Origin: Acinetobacter colistiniresistens
Lineage (GTDB): Bacteria; Pseudomonadota; Gammaproteobacteria; Pseudomonadales; Moraxellaceae
DNA: 64,000 nt
NCBI RefSeq assembly: GCF_024582815.1
Contig: NZ_CP102099.1
Span: 2,170,001 to 2,234,000, forward strand
Direction: 5' to 3'
How positions within the stretch are numbered: position 1 is the stretch's first letter; each line of letters opens with the position of its first letter. Shown here one piece after another: positions 1-8,647 of the stretch. The notes below the pieces were generated by a model that had not been told where the DNA came from, ran no database searches, and saw nothing but the letters and a program-made list of their open reading frames with translations. A program made the translations under genes and the position numbers.

Positions 1-770
1 ACAAGGTATTAATATTACAGGGGTGGTTGCTGAGTCATCCTCTGGGCAATATGAAATTAATATACGGCATAGTGATGATGTGCTGGAATTATGTGATCAA
101 GTGATGTTGTTGAAACGAACAGTAAAACAGGTCGCATTAAAGCATGGCTTGAGTGCAAGTTTTTTAGCAAAACCTGATATGCATAAAGCTGGTAGTGGTA
201 TGCATTTTCATATGAGTATTTTAGATCAGAATCAACAGAATATTTTTAGCACAGAAGTAAAAGATTTATTATCACCCCAGTTGTTAAAAGTAATTAGTGG
301 ACTTATTCTATTGTTACCTTCTTCAATGGCAGTCAATGCACCCAATGTAAATTCATTTAGACGATTTAGAATTGGCAATCATGTTCCTTTAGAAGCAAAT
401 TGGGGCGTCAATAATCGTAATGTTGCGATTCGGATACCATGTTCAGATACTGCTAACCAACGCTTAGAGTATCGTGTTGCTGGAGCTGATTGTAACCCTT
501 ACTTAACAGTCGCAATGATTCTAATGGGGACATTACATGGTTTAACTCAAAACTTAGAAGTTCCTAAGCAAGCTAATCAGTTAAAACGTAAAGAAGAACA
601 TATTTTTTTAACGACAAATCAGTTAGAAGCTTTAGCACTTTTAAGGAAATAATATTATAAAAGAATATCTTGGAAAAGATTTTATTGATTTATGGTGTAC
701 GGTTAAATATGCTGAATATCAGAATATTTATAATCAAATTACAGCGATTGAACAAAATTGGGATATCTAG
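1..770 (+). pseudogene. Glutamine synthetase family protein (PuuA-like), 3' part, frameshifted
   Basis: The gene enters from outside the left edge; its frame is open from base 2. It is the C-terminal catalytic half of a glutamine-synthetase-fold ligase. The PNVNSFRRF and WGVNNRNVAIRIP segments resemble gamma-glutamylpolyamine synthetases (PuuA type), which join glutamate to an amine using ATP. The frame stops at TAA 650-652. The expected C-terminal tail (EYLGKDFIDLW, then YAEYQNIYNQ) continues in another frame to TAG 768-770, so a +1 shift (one base inserted or two lost) lies near 640-657. Without it the last 35 or so residues are missing. The family call is firm; the exact amine substrate is not known. 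Confidence 0.8.
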
Positions 771-779
771 GAGTTTACG

Positions 780-1043
780 ATGTACCATAGTCTAAGTTCC
801 TCTAAGGATATGATTGAAAATCAGGAACTCACAAAAGATCTGTTTGCGAAGTACGATTTACAAATGATTGATACAGAAAAACTAGCACAGAAGTATTCAA
901 CGGCTTCAAAAAAGATGCAGAAATTAATTTTTGCAATTTTGAAAGAGAGAGGTTTTGATCGAAGTGAAATTGAAAGTTTGTTGAAATCTAATCAAAAAAC
1001 TAATTTAAAGGTTAGAAGCCTACTTGTATTTATATGCAAATAG
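780..1043 (+). CDS. Small hypothetical protein, 87 aa
   Basis: I do not recognise this protein. It has an AGGAG ribosome binding site at 769-773, six bases before the ATG, and starts directly after the end of the glutamine-synthetase remnant, so the two were probably co-transcribed. It is charged, has no signal peptide or membrane segment, and its last residues (SLLVFICK) look unlike the helical, lysine-rich body. It could therefore be the 5' piece of a longer gene cut short by a lesion, as with its neighbours on both sides. Confidence 0.45.
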   Translation: MYHSLSSSKDMIENQELTKDLFAKYDLQMIDTEKLAQKYSTASKKMQKLIFAILKERGFDRSEIESLLKSNQKTNLKVRSLLVFICK

Positions 1044-1088
1044 GCATCTAGCAAAATTTTTAATTATCTGAAACTATATTAGTGGGCT

Positions 1089-1867
1089 CTAAAAATATTT
1101 TGTTAAAGTAAATACAGCAGCATTTTTAACACCTTTTTATTAGTTTCTGTAAATCCACTAGTATCTATATTTGTACCAATAATGGCTAACTCTGCACTTA
1201 AATTCATTGGTTTGTAGTTGTAAGTTGTTCCAACTTTCCAATCATAAAAATTATTCTCTGATTTTCCGCCATAAATTTCTTTATTCGCTTTTGAGTAGCC
1301 TAAGTTTGCAATTGCGCCAAAGTTAGATTGAGCAAAAGGGGTCGTATATAAAATGTTAAAGTACCAATTATTTATATCCTCACCGAGATTTTTGCTCATT
1401 GCTTCCCCACCATATTTGTTTGTGTAGCTTATACTAGGAATGAAATTGTCATTTTCGCTTAATAAATTTGTAAGAAAAACTTTGATATAGTATTCATTAT
1501 AATTTAAATCACTTTTGCCAACATAATTGTATCTAAGCATGCCTACATCTAGTGTTGGTTGTTTTTTACCCATATTAAATGAGGTGCTATAACCTATAAA
1601 AGGGTCTAGCTCTAGATGTGCTTCATCGCCAAAATCTACATTTGATGCAAATGCTGAAATATAGAATCCAGATGAGTGGTTTAAGAGAAAGTTTCCTTGG
1701 AAAGCAGTATCATTTTTTGTTTGCGTTTGACCACGCCAGCGATATTCACTTGCGAGTGAAGCATTCCCAGATAATTTAAAGTTTATATTTTCAGAGTTTT
1801 CTGATGCTAATGTATAACTAGATGGTAGGGCTGAGATCAAAACTAATAATTTATGAGAATTTCTCAT
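1089..1867 (-). pseudogene. TorF family putative porin, copy 1, frameshifted at the 3' end
   Basis: Outer-membrane beta-barrel protein of the TorF/Gcw_chp family, with an N-terminal signal peptide (cleavage likely after TLA) and the family motif YRWRGQTQT. It is strongly similar throughout to the intact copy at 34458-35237. The frame ends with a nonsense tail (KVLKMLLYLL) at 1103. Restoring one A in the A-run that reads as T's at 1134-1139 gives GVKNAAVFTLTKYF and a stop at 1089, exactly 259 residues like the intact paralogue. The lost residues form the last barrel strand, so the product is probably non-functional unless this is a sequencing error. Confidence 0.85.
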
Positions 1868-1904
1868 AATATCCTCTATGAAATAATAGAAATTTGAGTG
1901 ATGT

Positions 1905-1970
1905 ATATTAAATTTTCACTCATTTATTTGTAATAAAGTTATCGTAAAATTTGCGTAAATAAAGTATAAA
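1905..1970 (-). promoter_or_regulatory. TorF copy 1 promoter with three 11-bp-spaced repeats
   Basis: On the minus strand a TAATAT -10 (1905-1910) lies 38 bp before the ATG, with a poor -35. Upstream are TTTACG at 1943-1948 and 1954-1959 and a weaker TTTATA at 1965-1970, each starting 11 bp from the last. The same layout sits at identical distances before the intact TorF gene (35275-35340). An 11-bp direct repeat is the usual geometry of OmpR/PhoB-type response regulator boxes, so activation by such a regulator is inferred. Confidence 0.6.
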
Positions 1971-2259
1971 TTATAACAAGGTTATTATTTTTAATAATTA
2001 AAGGTATTTTAATACATAAACACGTCATATTGGGTGGTCGTTCATATTTTCCATGAAATAAATTAAAAAGTATTGAAGAGCTCGTTTTTTGATTCTATGA
2101 TTTGATCTAGATACTCTGAAGAGCTTGTGAGTGCTGTATCAATACTCATTTGCTTGGATTACTTAAACAATGATCAAGTTGTAGTTAAATAGATTTGCTG
2201 AAAAATTTTTGGAGGGAATGATATATTGCACTATATAGCATCCTATCTTTTGAAGACAA

Positions 2260-2457
<198 letters not shown>

Positions 2458-2485
2458 TAAAATTACATGCTAAGATTTTTCTTCT

Positions 2486-2520
2486 TAAGTGGAGGCTATT
2501 TACCTCCACTTATTTATTTT
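2486..2520 (+). terminator. Rho-independent terminator after the kup remnant
   Basis: A 10-bp perfect stem (AAGTGGAGG core, 2486-2495 with 2503-2512) with a 7-base loop is followed by TTTATTTT. It lies 29 bases after the kup stop and is probably the original kup terminator. Confidence 0.75.
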
Positions 2521-2930
2521 GTGAGTAGTTTACCTCTAATGCCTTTAGATAAATAATAATTCTTTGGGAATCTAAAATTTTATGCAAATAATCTCAACAT
2601 TTAATATTTATATAGCAATATGCATCCCAGTCAGCCATCAACCCTTTACGTATTCAAGAATGTTAGCAGCTTCAACTTCATTTGGTAGTTTATGAGTAAG
2701 TACATTTTCATAGAGTTCACTTGAGTAGTCAGTTAGTGTACCTAAAGCTATATCTGAAAATTATTGCGCTTAATGTACAATCAATAAATCATTGAAGAAA
2801 ATTGAGTTCACTTAATAAAATAGCAGCAAATAATGAATTGAATTTTTGTAGTAAAAATCGTAGTAAAAAATTAAATATAAATTATTTTATATATACTTAT
2901 CAATAGTATATGTTTTTAATTTGACGGCCA
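2521..2930. other. Gene-free AT-rich stretch with a short coding-like scrap
   Basis: No full gene is visible. On the minus strand about 2638-2757 reads as a coding-like scrap without a start (LTDYSSELYENVLTHKLPNE, then VEAANILEYVKG and a stop). I cannot assign it to a family. The rest is AT-rich and has no clear structure. The stretch lies between the kup remnant and the tRNA-like fragment and fits debris at the edge of an integrated element. Confidence 0.35.
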
Positions 2931-2942
2931 CCGCTTCCGCCA
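2931..2942 (+). repeat. Possible attachment-site scar: tRNA-Ser-like 3' end
   Basis: CCGCTTCCGCCA matches the 3' acceptor and CCA end of bacterial tRNA-Ser of the GGAAGYG type, but no tRNA body precedes it. A strong terminator follows 12 bases later, as expected behind a tRNA gene. This is how an attachment-site copy looks at the far end of an element integrated in a tRNA gene. The match is short, so chance is possible. Confidence 0.4.
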
Positions 2943-2953
2943 AATATTTAAAT

Positions 2954-2985
2954 AAGCCCTTGTTTTTACAAGGGCTTGTTTTTTA
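2954..2985 (+). terminator. Rho-independent terminator
   Basis: AAGCCCTTG (2954-2962) pairs perfectly with CAAGGGCTT (2969-2977) around a 6-base loop and is followed by GTTTTTT. It sits just behind the tRNA-Ser-like 3' end, with no other gene immediately upstream. Confidence 0.75.
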
Positions 2986-3385
2986 TCTATGATTTTACCC
3001 CTCAACCTACCCCTCATCAAACATTGGATTAGGTGATATCTAAAGAGACATCTTTTTACTTATTTGGACATCATATTAGTTGAAAGAAAATTTCTAGTAG
3101 AATTCCAAACTGATTTTAAGGTGGGGAATTTTGCAAATATCCACTTTGGTCTTATGCTTGAATGGTCTGTTGTATTTGGTTTTTACTGTTGCTTATCTTT
3201 ACTTTCATCTTGGATGAGTTTTCTTGATCTTATACATTCTGTTTATGAGATTTTATCGATTCATAATTATGGGCAGACTGTAAAAAATAAATCTACCCAT
3301 ATTCTTTAGATGCTTGTAAGTGATGTTAAACCCATAAATTTGATGATACTGGTATATCATACGGACTGTTAAGTTGTCTGCATCC

Positions 3386-3679
3386 TTACAGATTGATGAT
3401 CTCATATAAATTTTCTGGTGATAAATTTTTCACCATATCATTTAGACCTTTACTTAGACTTGCTTTACTAAATGTATGTTCATAAAGTATGTCCCTCATA
3501 CCACAAGTGATAAATATTGTTGCTTTTTTAGGCTTTATGGTTTTTATATCTTTATCATTTTCAAGTAATTCATAAAGCGTTTGGAACAAATCGGAAAAAT
3601 AATCCATGCCTGTATGATTGATTGAGTTGCGACGATCTTGATTGATAGCATTCTCAATTATAGTTTGGTTTGCAGAGCC
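3386..3679 (-). pseudogene. Hypothetical protein, C-terminal fragment
   Basis: The minus strand is open and coding-like from about 3679 to 3386 (QTIIENAINQDRRNSINHTG at the start, KKATIFITCGMRDILYEHTF later). The upstream end of this frame lies inside the opposite-strand remnant of an anchor protein, so its apparent N-terminus (MLSCLILAFSIAIHGSA) is an antisense artefact. The real 5' part was probably lost at a junction near 3680. I do not recognise the family. Confidence 0.35.
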
Positions 3680-3844
3680 GTGAATGGCTATGGAAAAGGC
3701 AAGAATGAGACAACTCAACAAGGTGTCTTAAAAGCAGCTTTTGATGGTAAACATGGTTGGTTCTGGCGTAACCGTACAGAAAATCCAGTGACTGTAACTC
3801 TACTTGTAGAAGGACAGTTTAGTGAAATGAAGAAAGTCTTTTAA
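3680..3844 (+). pseudogene. Transmembrane anchor protein, C-terminal remnant
   Basis: The plus strand encodes VNGYGKGKNETTQQGVLKAA followed by FDGKHGWFWRNRTENPVTVT and a stop at 3844. The DGxHGWFWRNR...VTVTL signature belongs to a family of small membrane-anchored periplasmic proteins often found beside metal efflux genes. The N-terminal membrane helix and most of the domain are missing; sequence upstream of about 3680 belongs to something else. It is the leftmost relic of the metal islet. Confidence 0.6.
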
Positions 3845-3853
3845 GCTTTAATC

Positions 3854-3884
3854 AATCTCCTTGGAATAGTCTTCCAAGGAGATT
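3854..3884 (+). terminator. Strong hairpin between anchor remnant and MFS gene
   Basis: A perfect 13-bp stem (AATCTCCTTGGAA pairing with TTCCAAGGAGATT) with a 5-base loop follows the anchor stop by 9 bases. It is followed by TAATCG, not a T-run, so it may act as a weak terminator or mRNA-processing signal rather than a standard intrinsic terminator. Confidence 0.5.
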
Positions 3885-3925
3885 TAATCGTTATAGATGT
3901 CAGATTCTAAAAAGGAATCCATAAA

Positions 3926-5233
3926 ATGCTAGAAGTACTAAAAAATACCACATATCGGCATTTGTTCTTGGCCCAAGTGATTGCACTCATTGGAACAGGG
4001 TTAATCACGATCGCCCTAGCTTTACAGGCATACGATATTGCCAAGGGAGAAGCTGCTCAAGTTCTTGGTATTGCTTTGGCAATTAAGATGATTGCTTATA
4101 TCGGTGTAGCACCTATAGCATCAGCATTTGCAGAGCGCTTACCAAGAAAACAGGTATTGGTTGGATTAGATATTATCCGAGCATTAACAGCTTTGTGCCT
4201 ACCATTTGTGACACAAATCTGGCAAATCTATATTCTCATTTTTATTCTGCAATCTGCATCTGCTGCATTTACGCCAACATTTCAGGCAATGATTCCAGAT
4301 GTTCTGCCTGAAGAAAAAGACTATACCAATGCTTTGTCATTGTCTCGACTAGCCTATGATTTAGAAAACATTATCAGCCCAATGTTGGCAGGTTTCTTAC
4401 TCACTGTCATGAGCTACCATAATCTGTTTTTAGGAACAGTATTAGGTTTTATCGGTTCTGCTTTGTTTGTGGTAAGTGCAAAATTACCAGTCGCCAAAGT
4501 GCCTGAGTTTAGAGGTGTTTATAGCCGTATAAAGCAGGGAGCTAAAATTTATTTTAATACGCCGAGACTTAAGGCGTTGCTTGCTTTAAATTTAGCTATT
4601 GCTTCGGCGAGTGCTGTTGTGATTGTAAATACTGTTGTATTGGTTCAATCGACATTTAAACTTACCGAAAATGCAACGACATGGGCATTTGGTCTTTTTG
4701 GACTTGGGTCAATGTTATCTGCTTTTGTTTTACCAAAGATATTGGATAAATTTCCTGATAGATCAGTCATGTTGACGGGAACAACAATTCTTGTCATTGG
4801 ACTATTCAGTGGTTCTTTGATTGCATCTTATAATGGTTTGTTAGCACTTTGGTTTGTCCTTGGTATTGGATATTCAGTTTCACAAACACCTACAGGTCGC
4901 TTGATTCGTAAGTCTGCATCAAGTGAGAATAGAACATCATTGTTTGCCGCCCAATTTGCTTTCTCTCATGCTTGTTGGCTGATCACTTATCCATTGGTTG
5001 GATGGTTGAGTACGAATATAGGCACATTACAGACTTTTATTCCGATGGCTGTTATTGCGATTATTGCTCTCATTCTTGCATTATGCTTATGGACAACTAA
5101 AGATGAAGATTTTCTAGCACATAGCCATGATGATTTACCCGCAGACCACGAACATGTGATTCAGCATCAAATTAATGGTGTACATGTGCATGAGTATGTG
5201 ATTGATGACCATCATCAAAAATGGCCTAAATAA
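3926..5233 (+). CDS. MFS transporter with His-rich C-terminal tail, candidate metal efflux pump
   Basis: A 435-residue major facilitator protein with about 12 predicted membrane helices, the loop motif AERLPRKQVLV after helix 2, and a cytoplasmic tail (residues about 399-435) containing ten or more histidines (HSHDD, DHEHV, HVHEY, DDHHQK). His-rich tails occur in nickel/cobalt exporters of the NreB type and fit the setting: an anchor-protein relic upstream, a His-rich secreted peptide, chrA and chrB downstream. An AAGGA ribosome binding site (about 3912-3916) precedes the ATG. Metal efflux is inferred; the ion (Ni, Co or other) cannot be told from sequence. Confidence 0.75.
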   Translation: MLEVLKNTTYRHLFLAQVIALIGTGLITIALALQAYDIAKGEAAQVLGIALAIKMIAYIGVAPIASAFAERLPRKQVLVGLDIIRALTALCLPFVTQIWQIYILIFILQSASAAFTPTFQAMIPDVLPEEKDYTNALSLSRLAYDLENIISPMLAGFLLTVMSYHNLFLGTVLGFIGSALFVVSAKLPVAKVPEFRGVYSRIKQGAKIYFNTPRLKALLALNLAIASASAVVIVNTVVLVQSTFKLTENATTWAFGLFGLGSMLSAFVLPKILDKFPDRSVMLTGTTILVIGLFSGSLIASYNGLLALWFVLGIGYSVSQTPTGRLIRKSASSENRTSLFAAQFAFSHACWLITYPLVGWLSTNIGTLQTFIPMAVIAIIALILALCLWTTKDEDFLAHSHDDLPADHEHVIQHQINGVHVHEYVIDDHHQKWPK

Positions 5234-5321
5234 TTCTTTTCGACTAATGGCTTAGAAGTAAATCGTTTGTTTGTTGTACAATTTCAAACTTGTTTTATCG
5301 TTCAATAAAAAGGGAAACAAT

Positions 5322-5447
5322 ATGAAAAAACTAATCTTGGTATGTTTAATGGGGCTTGCGGTAACAAATGCTTTTGCTCATTCAGGTGGTACTGATTCTT
5401 CAGGATGCCACACGAATAGTAAAACAGGGGATCGTCACTGCCACTAA
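5322..5447 (+). CDS. Tiny secreted His/Cys peptide, 41 aa
   Basis: MKKLILVCLMGLAVTNAFA is a clear signal peptide. The mature part is only 22 residues (HSGGTDSSGCHTNSKTGDRH plus CH) with four His and two Cys. The HSGGTDxxGCHxxxKTGxxHCH pattern is the small metal-binding-like motif seen at the ends of many YHYH/excalibur-like proteins. An AAAGGGAAACAAT stretch supplies the ribosome binding site. It lies 88 bases behind the His-rich MFS pump and ahead of a terminator, so it is probably co-expressed with the pump. A periplasmic metal-binding role is inferred. Confidence 0.65.
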   Translation: MKKLILVCLMGLAVTNAFAHSGGTDSSGCHTNSKTGDRHCH

Positions 5448-5453
5448 TGGTAT

Positions 5454-5481
5454 AAAAAAAGGAAGCTAAGCTTCCTTTTTT
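5454..5481. terminator. Bidirectional terminator between the small peptide and chrA
   Basis: An A-run, GGAAGC, a short loop, GCTTCC and a T-run form a symmetric hairpin that can end transcription of the plus-strand peptide gene and of the minus-strand chrA operon. Confidence 0.8.
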
Positions 5482-5497
5482 ATTAAAAATTATAAGT

Positions 5498-6850
5498 TTA
5501 CGCACCAATGTACAAAATCAAACCACAGAATGCCGAAGCTAAAATGACATACATGACTTTGACTTCAAAATGGAACAAGGCGATGAATGCTGCAATCGCA
5601 ATAACCATTGCTTCATAGTTGAATGGATGATCGAATCCATTTGGCCATAAAACGTGGTAACTGAAGAAAAGTGCAAGATTTAAAATTACACCAACAACAG
5701 CGGCAGTGATTGCCGTCAAAGGTGCAGTAAATTTTAATTCATTGTGGGTTGATTCAATCACTGGAGCACCAGCTAGAATAAAAATGAAAGAAAACAGGAA
5801 AGTAAACCAAGTCACAATCACAGCACCCAACGCACCTGCCAAGAACAGATGATCATTGCCTAACAGAGCATGATTAAAGCCACCTAAGAATCCTACAAAC
5901 GCAACAACCATGATCAGAGGACCTGGGGTGCTTTCTCCAAGGGCTAAACCATCGATCATTTGTGTTGGACTCAACCAACCATAAAAATTAACAGCACCTT
6001 GATAAACATAAGGTAATACTGCATAAGCACCACCAAATGTGAGCAAAGCAGCTTTTGTAAAGAACCAAGCCATTTGAGTATAAGCATGATCCCAACCAAG
6101 CGTTAAAACCAAACTGAAAATTGGGGCAAGCCATAGGATTGCTCCAATCAAAAGTATCTTAGCTAAATGTTTCCAACTAAATATGGCATGTTCTGGGGTA
6201 GGTGTATCATCATCAATTAATGCGGGACCATAATCTTTTTTACCTTGCTGATGTGAACCTCCGCCTGTAAAAACGCTTGGATATTTTTTACTTGCTAAAT
6301 ATCCAATGATCGCAGCCGTTAGAACGATTAAGGGGAATGGCAAGTTAAAGAAAAATATAGAGATGAATGCAAGCGCAGCGATTGCCCATAAAAACTTATT
6401 TTTCAACGATCGGCTACCAATCCGATATGTCGCATGAAAAACGATAGCAACAACAGCTGGTTTAATCCCATAAAAAAGACCTGCAATAATAGGAACATCA
6501 CCAAATTTTACATAGACCCATGACAGACCAATCAGGATAAATAGAGAGGGTAATACAAAAAGGATTCCTGCAACTAATCCACCAACGGTTCTATGCATCA
6601 ACCAACCGATATAGGTTGCTAATTGTTGTGCTTCAGGCCCAGGCAGTAACATGCAGTAGTTGAGAGCATGTAAAAAACGCTTTTCAGAAATCCAACGTTT
6701 TTGTTCAACGAGTTCTTGGTGCATAACAGCGATTTGCCCCGCTGGTCCACCAAAACTAATAAACCCCAATTTAAGCCAAAATAAGAAAGCTTGCCAAAAA
6801 TGAACTGGCTGTGCTGGTTCTTCATGTACAGCGGCTTGTTCTTGTTCCAT
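5498..6850 (-). CDS. chrA: Chromate efflux transporter ChrA
   Basis: A 450-residue membrane protein with the two-domain layout of long-chain CHR-family chromate transporters. The N-terminal half carries FWLKLGFISFGGPAGQIAVM (residues about 24-43) and PGPEAQQLATYIGW. The C-terminal half carries FTKAALLTFGGAYAVLPYVY. ChrA exports chromate from the cytoplasm driven by proton motive force. Upstream in the same direction is what remains of chrB, 11 bases away, so these formed a chrBA operon. The gene itself looks intact, with no missing segment; expression may depend on the IS upstream, since chrB and its promoter are lost. Confidence 0.93.
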   Translation of the reverse strand: MEQEQAAVHEEPAQPVHFWQAFLFWLKLGFISFGGPAGQIAVMHQELVEQKRWISEKRFLHALNYCMLLPGPEAQQLATYIGWLMHRTVGGLVAGILFVLPSLFILIGLSWVYVKFGDVPIIAGLFYGIKPAVVAIVFHATYRIGSRSLKNKFLWAIAALAFISIFFFNLPFPLIVLTAAIIGYLASKKYPSVFTGGGSHQQGKKDYGPALIDDDTPTPEHAIFSWKHLAKILLIGAILWLAPIFSLVLTLGWDHAYTQMAWFFTKAALLTFGGAYAVLPYVYQGAVNFYGWLSPTQMIDGLALGESTPGPLIMVVAFVGFLGGFNHALLGNDHLFLAGALGAVIVTWFTFLFSFIFILAGAPVIESTHNELKFTAPLTAITAAVVGVILNLALFFSYHVLWPNGFDHPFNYEAMVIAIAAFIALFHFEVKVMYVILASAFCGLILYIGA

Positions 6851-6861
6851 GATTATTCTCT

Positions 6862-7307
6862 TTATAGGTTGGCATATAAGCCATCGAAAATGTGATTTGA
6901 TAAGGCAAATAGGTGGTCATCGTCACTTATCTGGCTTCTAATTCCTTGAATAACCTTTTCAATACCGATTGCTTCGGGAGGCTCAATTCCACCGACATCT
7001 AAGTAATGAACAATTTCAGCAATTTTCTTTAATGCAGGTGTTTCTAAATTAAAACTATGTAAAAGAACTTCGAAGGTCACCCAATGATTGACATGACTGA
7101 AAGTTGCACCATCAAAATCGAATCCTAATGCTGCTTCTGGGCAGTCACTTGGCATTTCTAACCAAATGAATGTTGGTGAGGTATCAATAAATGTCTTTAT
7201 TAGCCATGCAGAGGCTAGACGATCAATCCAAGGTCTTTTACGTGTTGCCCAAATTCTGTTTTGATAACTAGCTTTATCTAGAAGTTGAATATGAGCTTGT
7301 ATCGCTT
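6862..7307 (-). pseudogene. chrB: Chromate resistance protein ChrB, 5'-truncated by IS
   Basis: The frame runs unbroken from the IS end at 7307 to the stop at 6862: IWATRKRPWIDRLASAWLI, then FIDTSPTFIWLEMPSDCPEA and VTFEVLLHSFNL. This is the C-terminal domain of ChrB, a chromate-responsive regulator/accessory protein encoded with chrA. The N-terminal half and promoter are absent and do not reappear on the far side of the IS. A short ORF from the internal ATG at 7155 exists but is probably not a functional ChrB. Confidence 0.8.
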
Positions 7308-7333
7308 TGAACCGTACCGGGTTTGTCGGAGAC
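7308..7333. repeat. IS left terminal inverted repeat
   Basis: The 26-bp left end is a perfect inverted match to 8591-8616. It abuts the truncated chrB frame. Confidence 0.92.
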
Positions 7334-7357
7334 TCAATATTCTGAGAGACTATTCCG

Positions 7358-7675
7358 ATGAAAAAACCAAACTATACCCCCGAAATTAGAGAAAGAGCGG
7401 TTCAATTACTAATTGAATCTGAAAAAGATTATCCATCGAATTGGGCAGCAGTTTCCGCAATTGCTCCTAAAATTGGCTGTACTCCTGAAACACTTCGTGT
7501 TTGGTATCAAAAATACTTAGATCAACAAAATCCCGCCAAAGTACAACAGGTATCTGACCAAGAAAAAATGAAGCAAATGGAACGTGAAATTAAAGAATTA
7601 AAACGTGCCAATGAAATTCTACGTAAAGCAGCCGCTTTTTTCGCCCAGGCGGAGCTCGACCGCCCACACAAATAA
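7358..7675 (+). CDS. IS3-family transposase OrfA
   Basis: A 105-residue OrfA: an N-terminal helix-turn-helix DNA-binding region (YTPEIRERAVQLLIE and GCTPETLRVWYQKYL), then a leucine-zipper-like helix (KMKQMEREIKELKRANEILR). A TTTTTTC slippery heptamer at 7636-7642, shortly before its end, is placed for -1 frameshifting to make the OrfAB transposase. Its stop overlaps the OrfB start (TAATG). Confidence 0.92.
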   Translation: MKKPNYTPEIRERAVQLLIESEKDYPSNWAAVSAIAPKIGCTPETLRVWYQKYLDQQNPAKVQQVSDQEKMKQMEREIKELKRANEILRKAAAFFAQAELDRPHK

Positions 7676-8577
7676 TGGTGGATTTTATCCATAACAATAA
7701 GGCGTTATATGGTGTTGAAGCGATTTGTAGAATTTTACCGATTGCAGCTTCGACCTATTATCGGGCTTTAGATTTCGTTGATAACCCAGAACATCGAGCG
7801 AAACGTGCTCTGCATGATTTACATCATGCAGAGCAAATCAAACGTATTTGGAAAGAAAGTTCAGGTCGATATGGTGTACGTAAAGTTTGGCAAAAATTGA
7901 AACGTGAGGGTTATGTTATTGCACGTTGTACAGTTGCTCGATTGATGCAAAAGCTAGGTATACAAGGTGTTTGGCGTGGTAAGAATAAACAAACCACCCG
8001 TAGCCGAGATGATCAAAAACGAGCAGATGATTTAGTGAAACGGAATTTTAGTGCTGATCGACCTGACCAATTATGGGTCAGTGACTTTACGTATATTCAA
8101 ACACATTCAGGCTGGGTCTATACCGCCTTTATTATTGATGTGTTCTCACGAGCAATTGTTGGATGGAAAGTATCTACACGGATGAATACAGATATGGTGC
8201 TCGATGCATTGGAGCAAGCATTGCACGATCGAGGCATGCCAAAGAATGTGATTCATCATTCCGATAGAGGTGTTCAATATCTTTCTATTCGCTATACCAA
8301 TCGTTTAGATGCTGCAAATTTACGAGCATCAGTCGGTACGACAGGTGATTCATACGATAATGCTCTGGCTGAAACGGTGAATGGCTTATACAAAACAGAG
8401 GTGATTGAATATTTAAAAGCAGATTGGCAAGGTTTAGCAGATGTACAACTTGCGACACTAAACTGGGTAGATTGGTTCAATAAAAAGCGTGTACACAGTG
8501 CACTGGGTTATGTATCGCCTTTTGAGTTTGAAGCAATGTACTATGATAAGATTAACCCGTTAGGTCAGGTGGCCTAA
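7675..8577 (+). CDS. IS3-family transposase OrfB (DDE integrase core)
   Basis: A 300-residue OrfB with an N-terminal HTH_21-type region (YGVRKVWQKLKREGY) and an rve integrase core. The catalytic triad is visible as D in WVSDFTYIQ, D in HHSDRGVQY and E in LAETVNGLYKTE. The RVHSALGYVSPFEFE end is typical. The frame is -1 relative to OrfA, so the active protein is the OrfA-OrfB fusion. The gene looks intact, so the element may still be mobile. Confidence 0.93.
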   Translation: MVDFIHNNKALYGVEAICRILPIAASTYYRALDFVDNPEHRAKRALHDLHHAEQIKRIWKESSGRYGVRKVWQKLKREGYVIARCTVARLMQKLGIQGVWRGKNKQTTRSRDDQKRADDLVKRNFSADRPDQLWVSDFTYIQTHSGWVYTAFIIDVFSRAIVGWKVSTRMNTDMVLDALEQALHDRGMPKNVIHHSDRGVQYLSIRYTNRLDAANLRASVGTTGDSYDNALAETVNGLYKTEVIEYLKADWQGLADVQLATLNWVDWFNKKRVHSALGYVSPFEFEAMYYDKINPLGQVA

Positions 8578-8590
8578 CTTAAATAAAAAA

Positions 8591-8616
8591 GTCTCCGACA
8601 AACCCGGTACGGTTCA
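8591..8616. repeat. IS right terminal inverted repeat
   Basis: The 26-bp right end, GTCTCCGACAAACC onward, is a perfect inverted copy of 7308-7333. Confidence 0.92.
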
Positions 8617-8647
8617 GTATAACCGTAGCAAGCAAAGCAATACTTTT

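Larger units (their letters stand above)
7308..8616 (+). mobile_element. IS3-family insertion sequence (1309 bp)
   Basis: A complete element bounded by perfect 26-bp inverted repeats (7308-7333 and 8591-8616, outer end TGAACCGTACCGGG). It carries two overlapping transposase frames in the -1 relation typical of IS3 elements. The bases flanking the element (CTT left, GTA right) are not a direct repeat, and the chrB 5' end is not found on the right. An adjacent deletion or recombination therefore followed insertion. The subgroup looks IS51-like, but I give no element name. Confidence 0.92.

Noticed and set aside
3064-3309. 81-codon plus-strand ORF after the tRNA-like scar
   Set aside because: It has no clear ribosome binding site, its composition is hydrophobic and irregular, and no family is suggested; it lies in debris between a terminator and a broken gene.
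7155-7307. Separate short chrB ORF with its own start at 7155
   Set aside because: Family similarity continues without a break upstream of 7155 to the IS end, so the ATG is internal to a truncated chrB.
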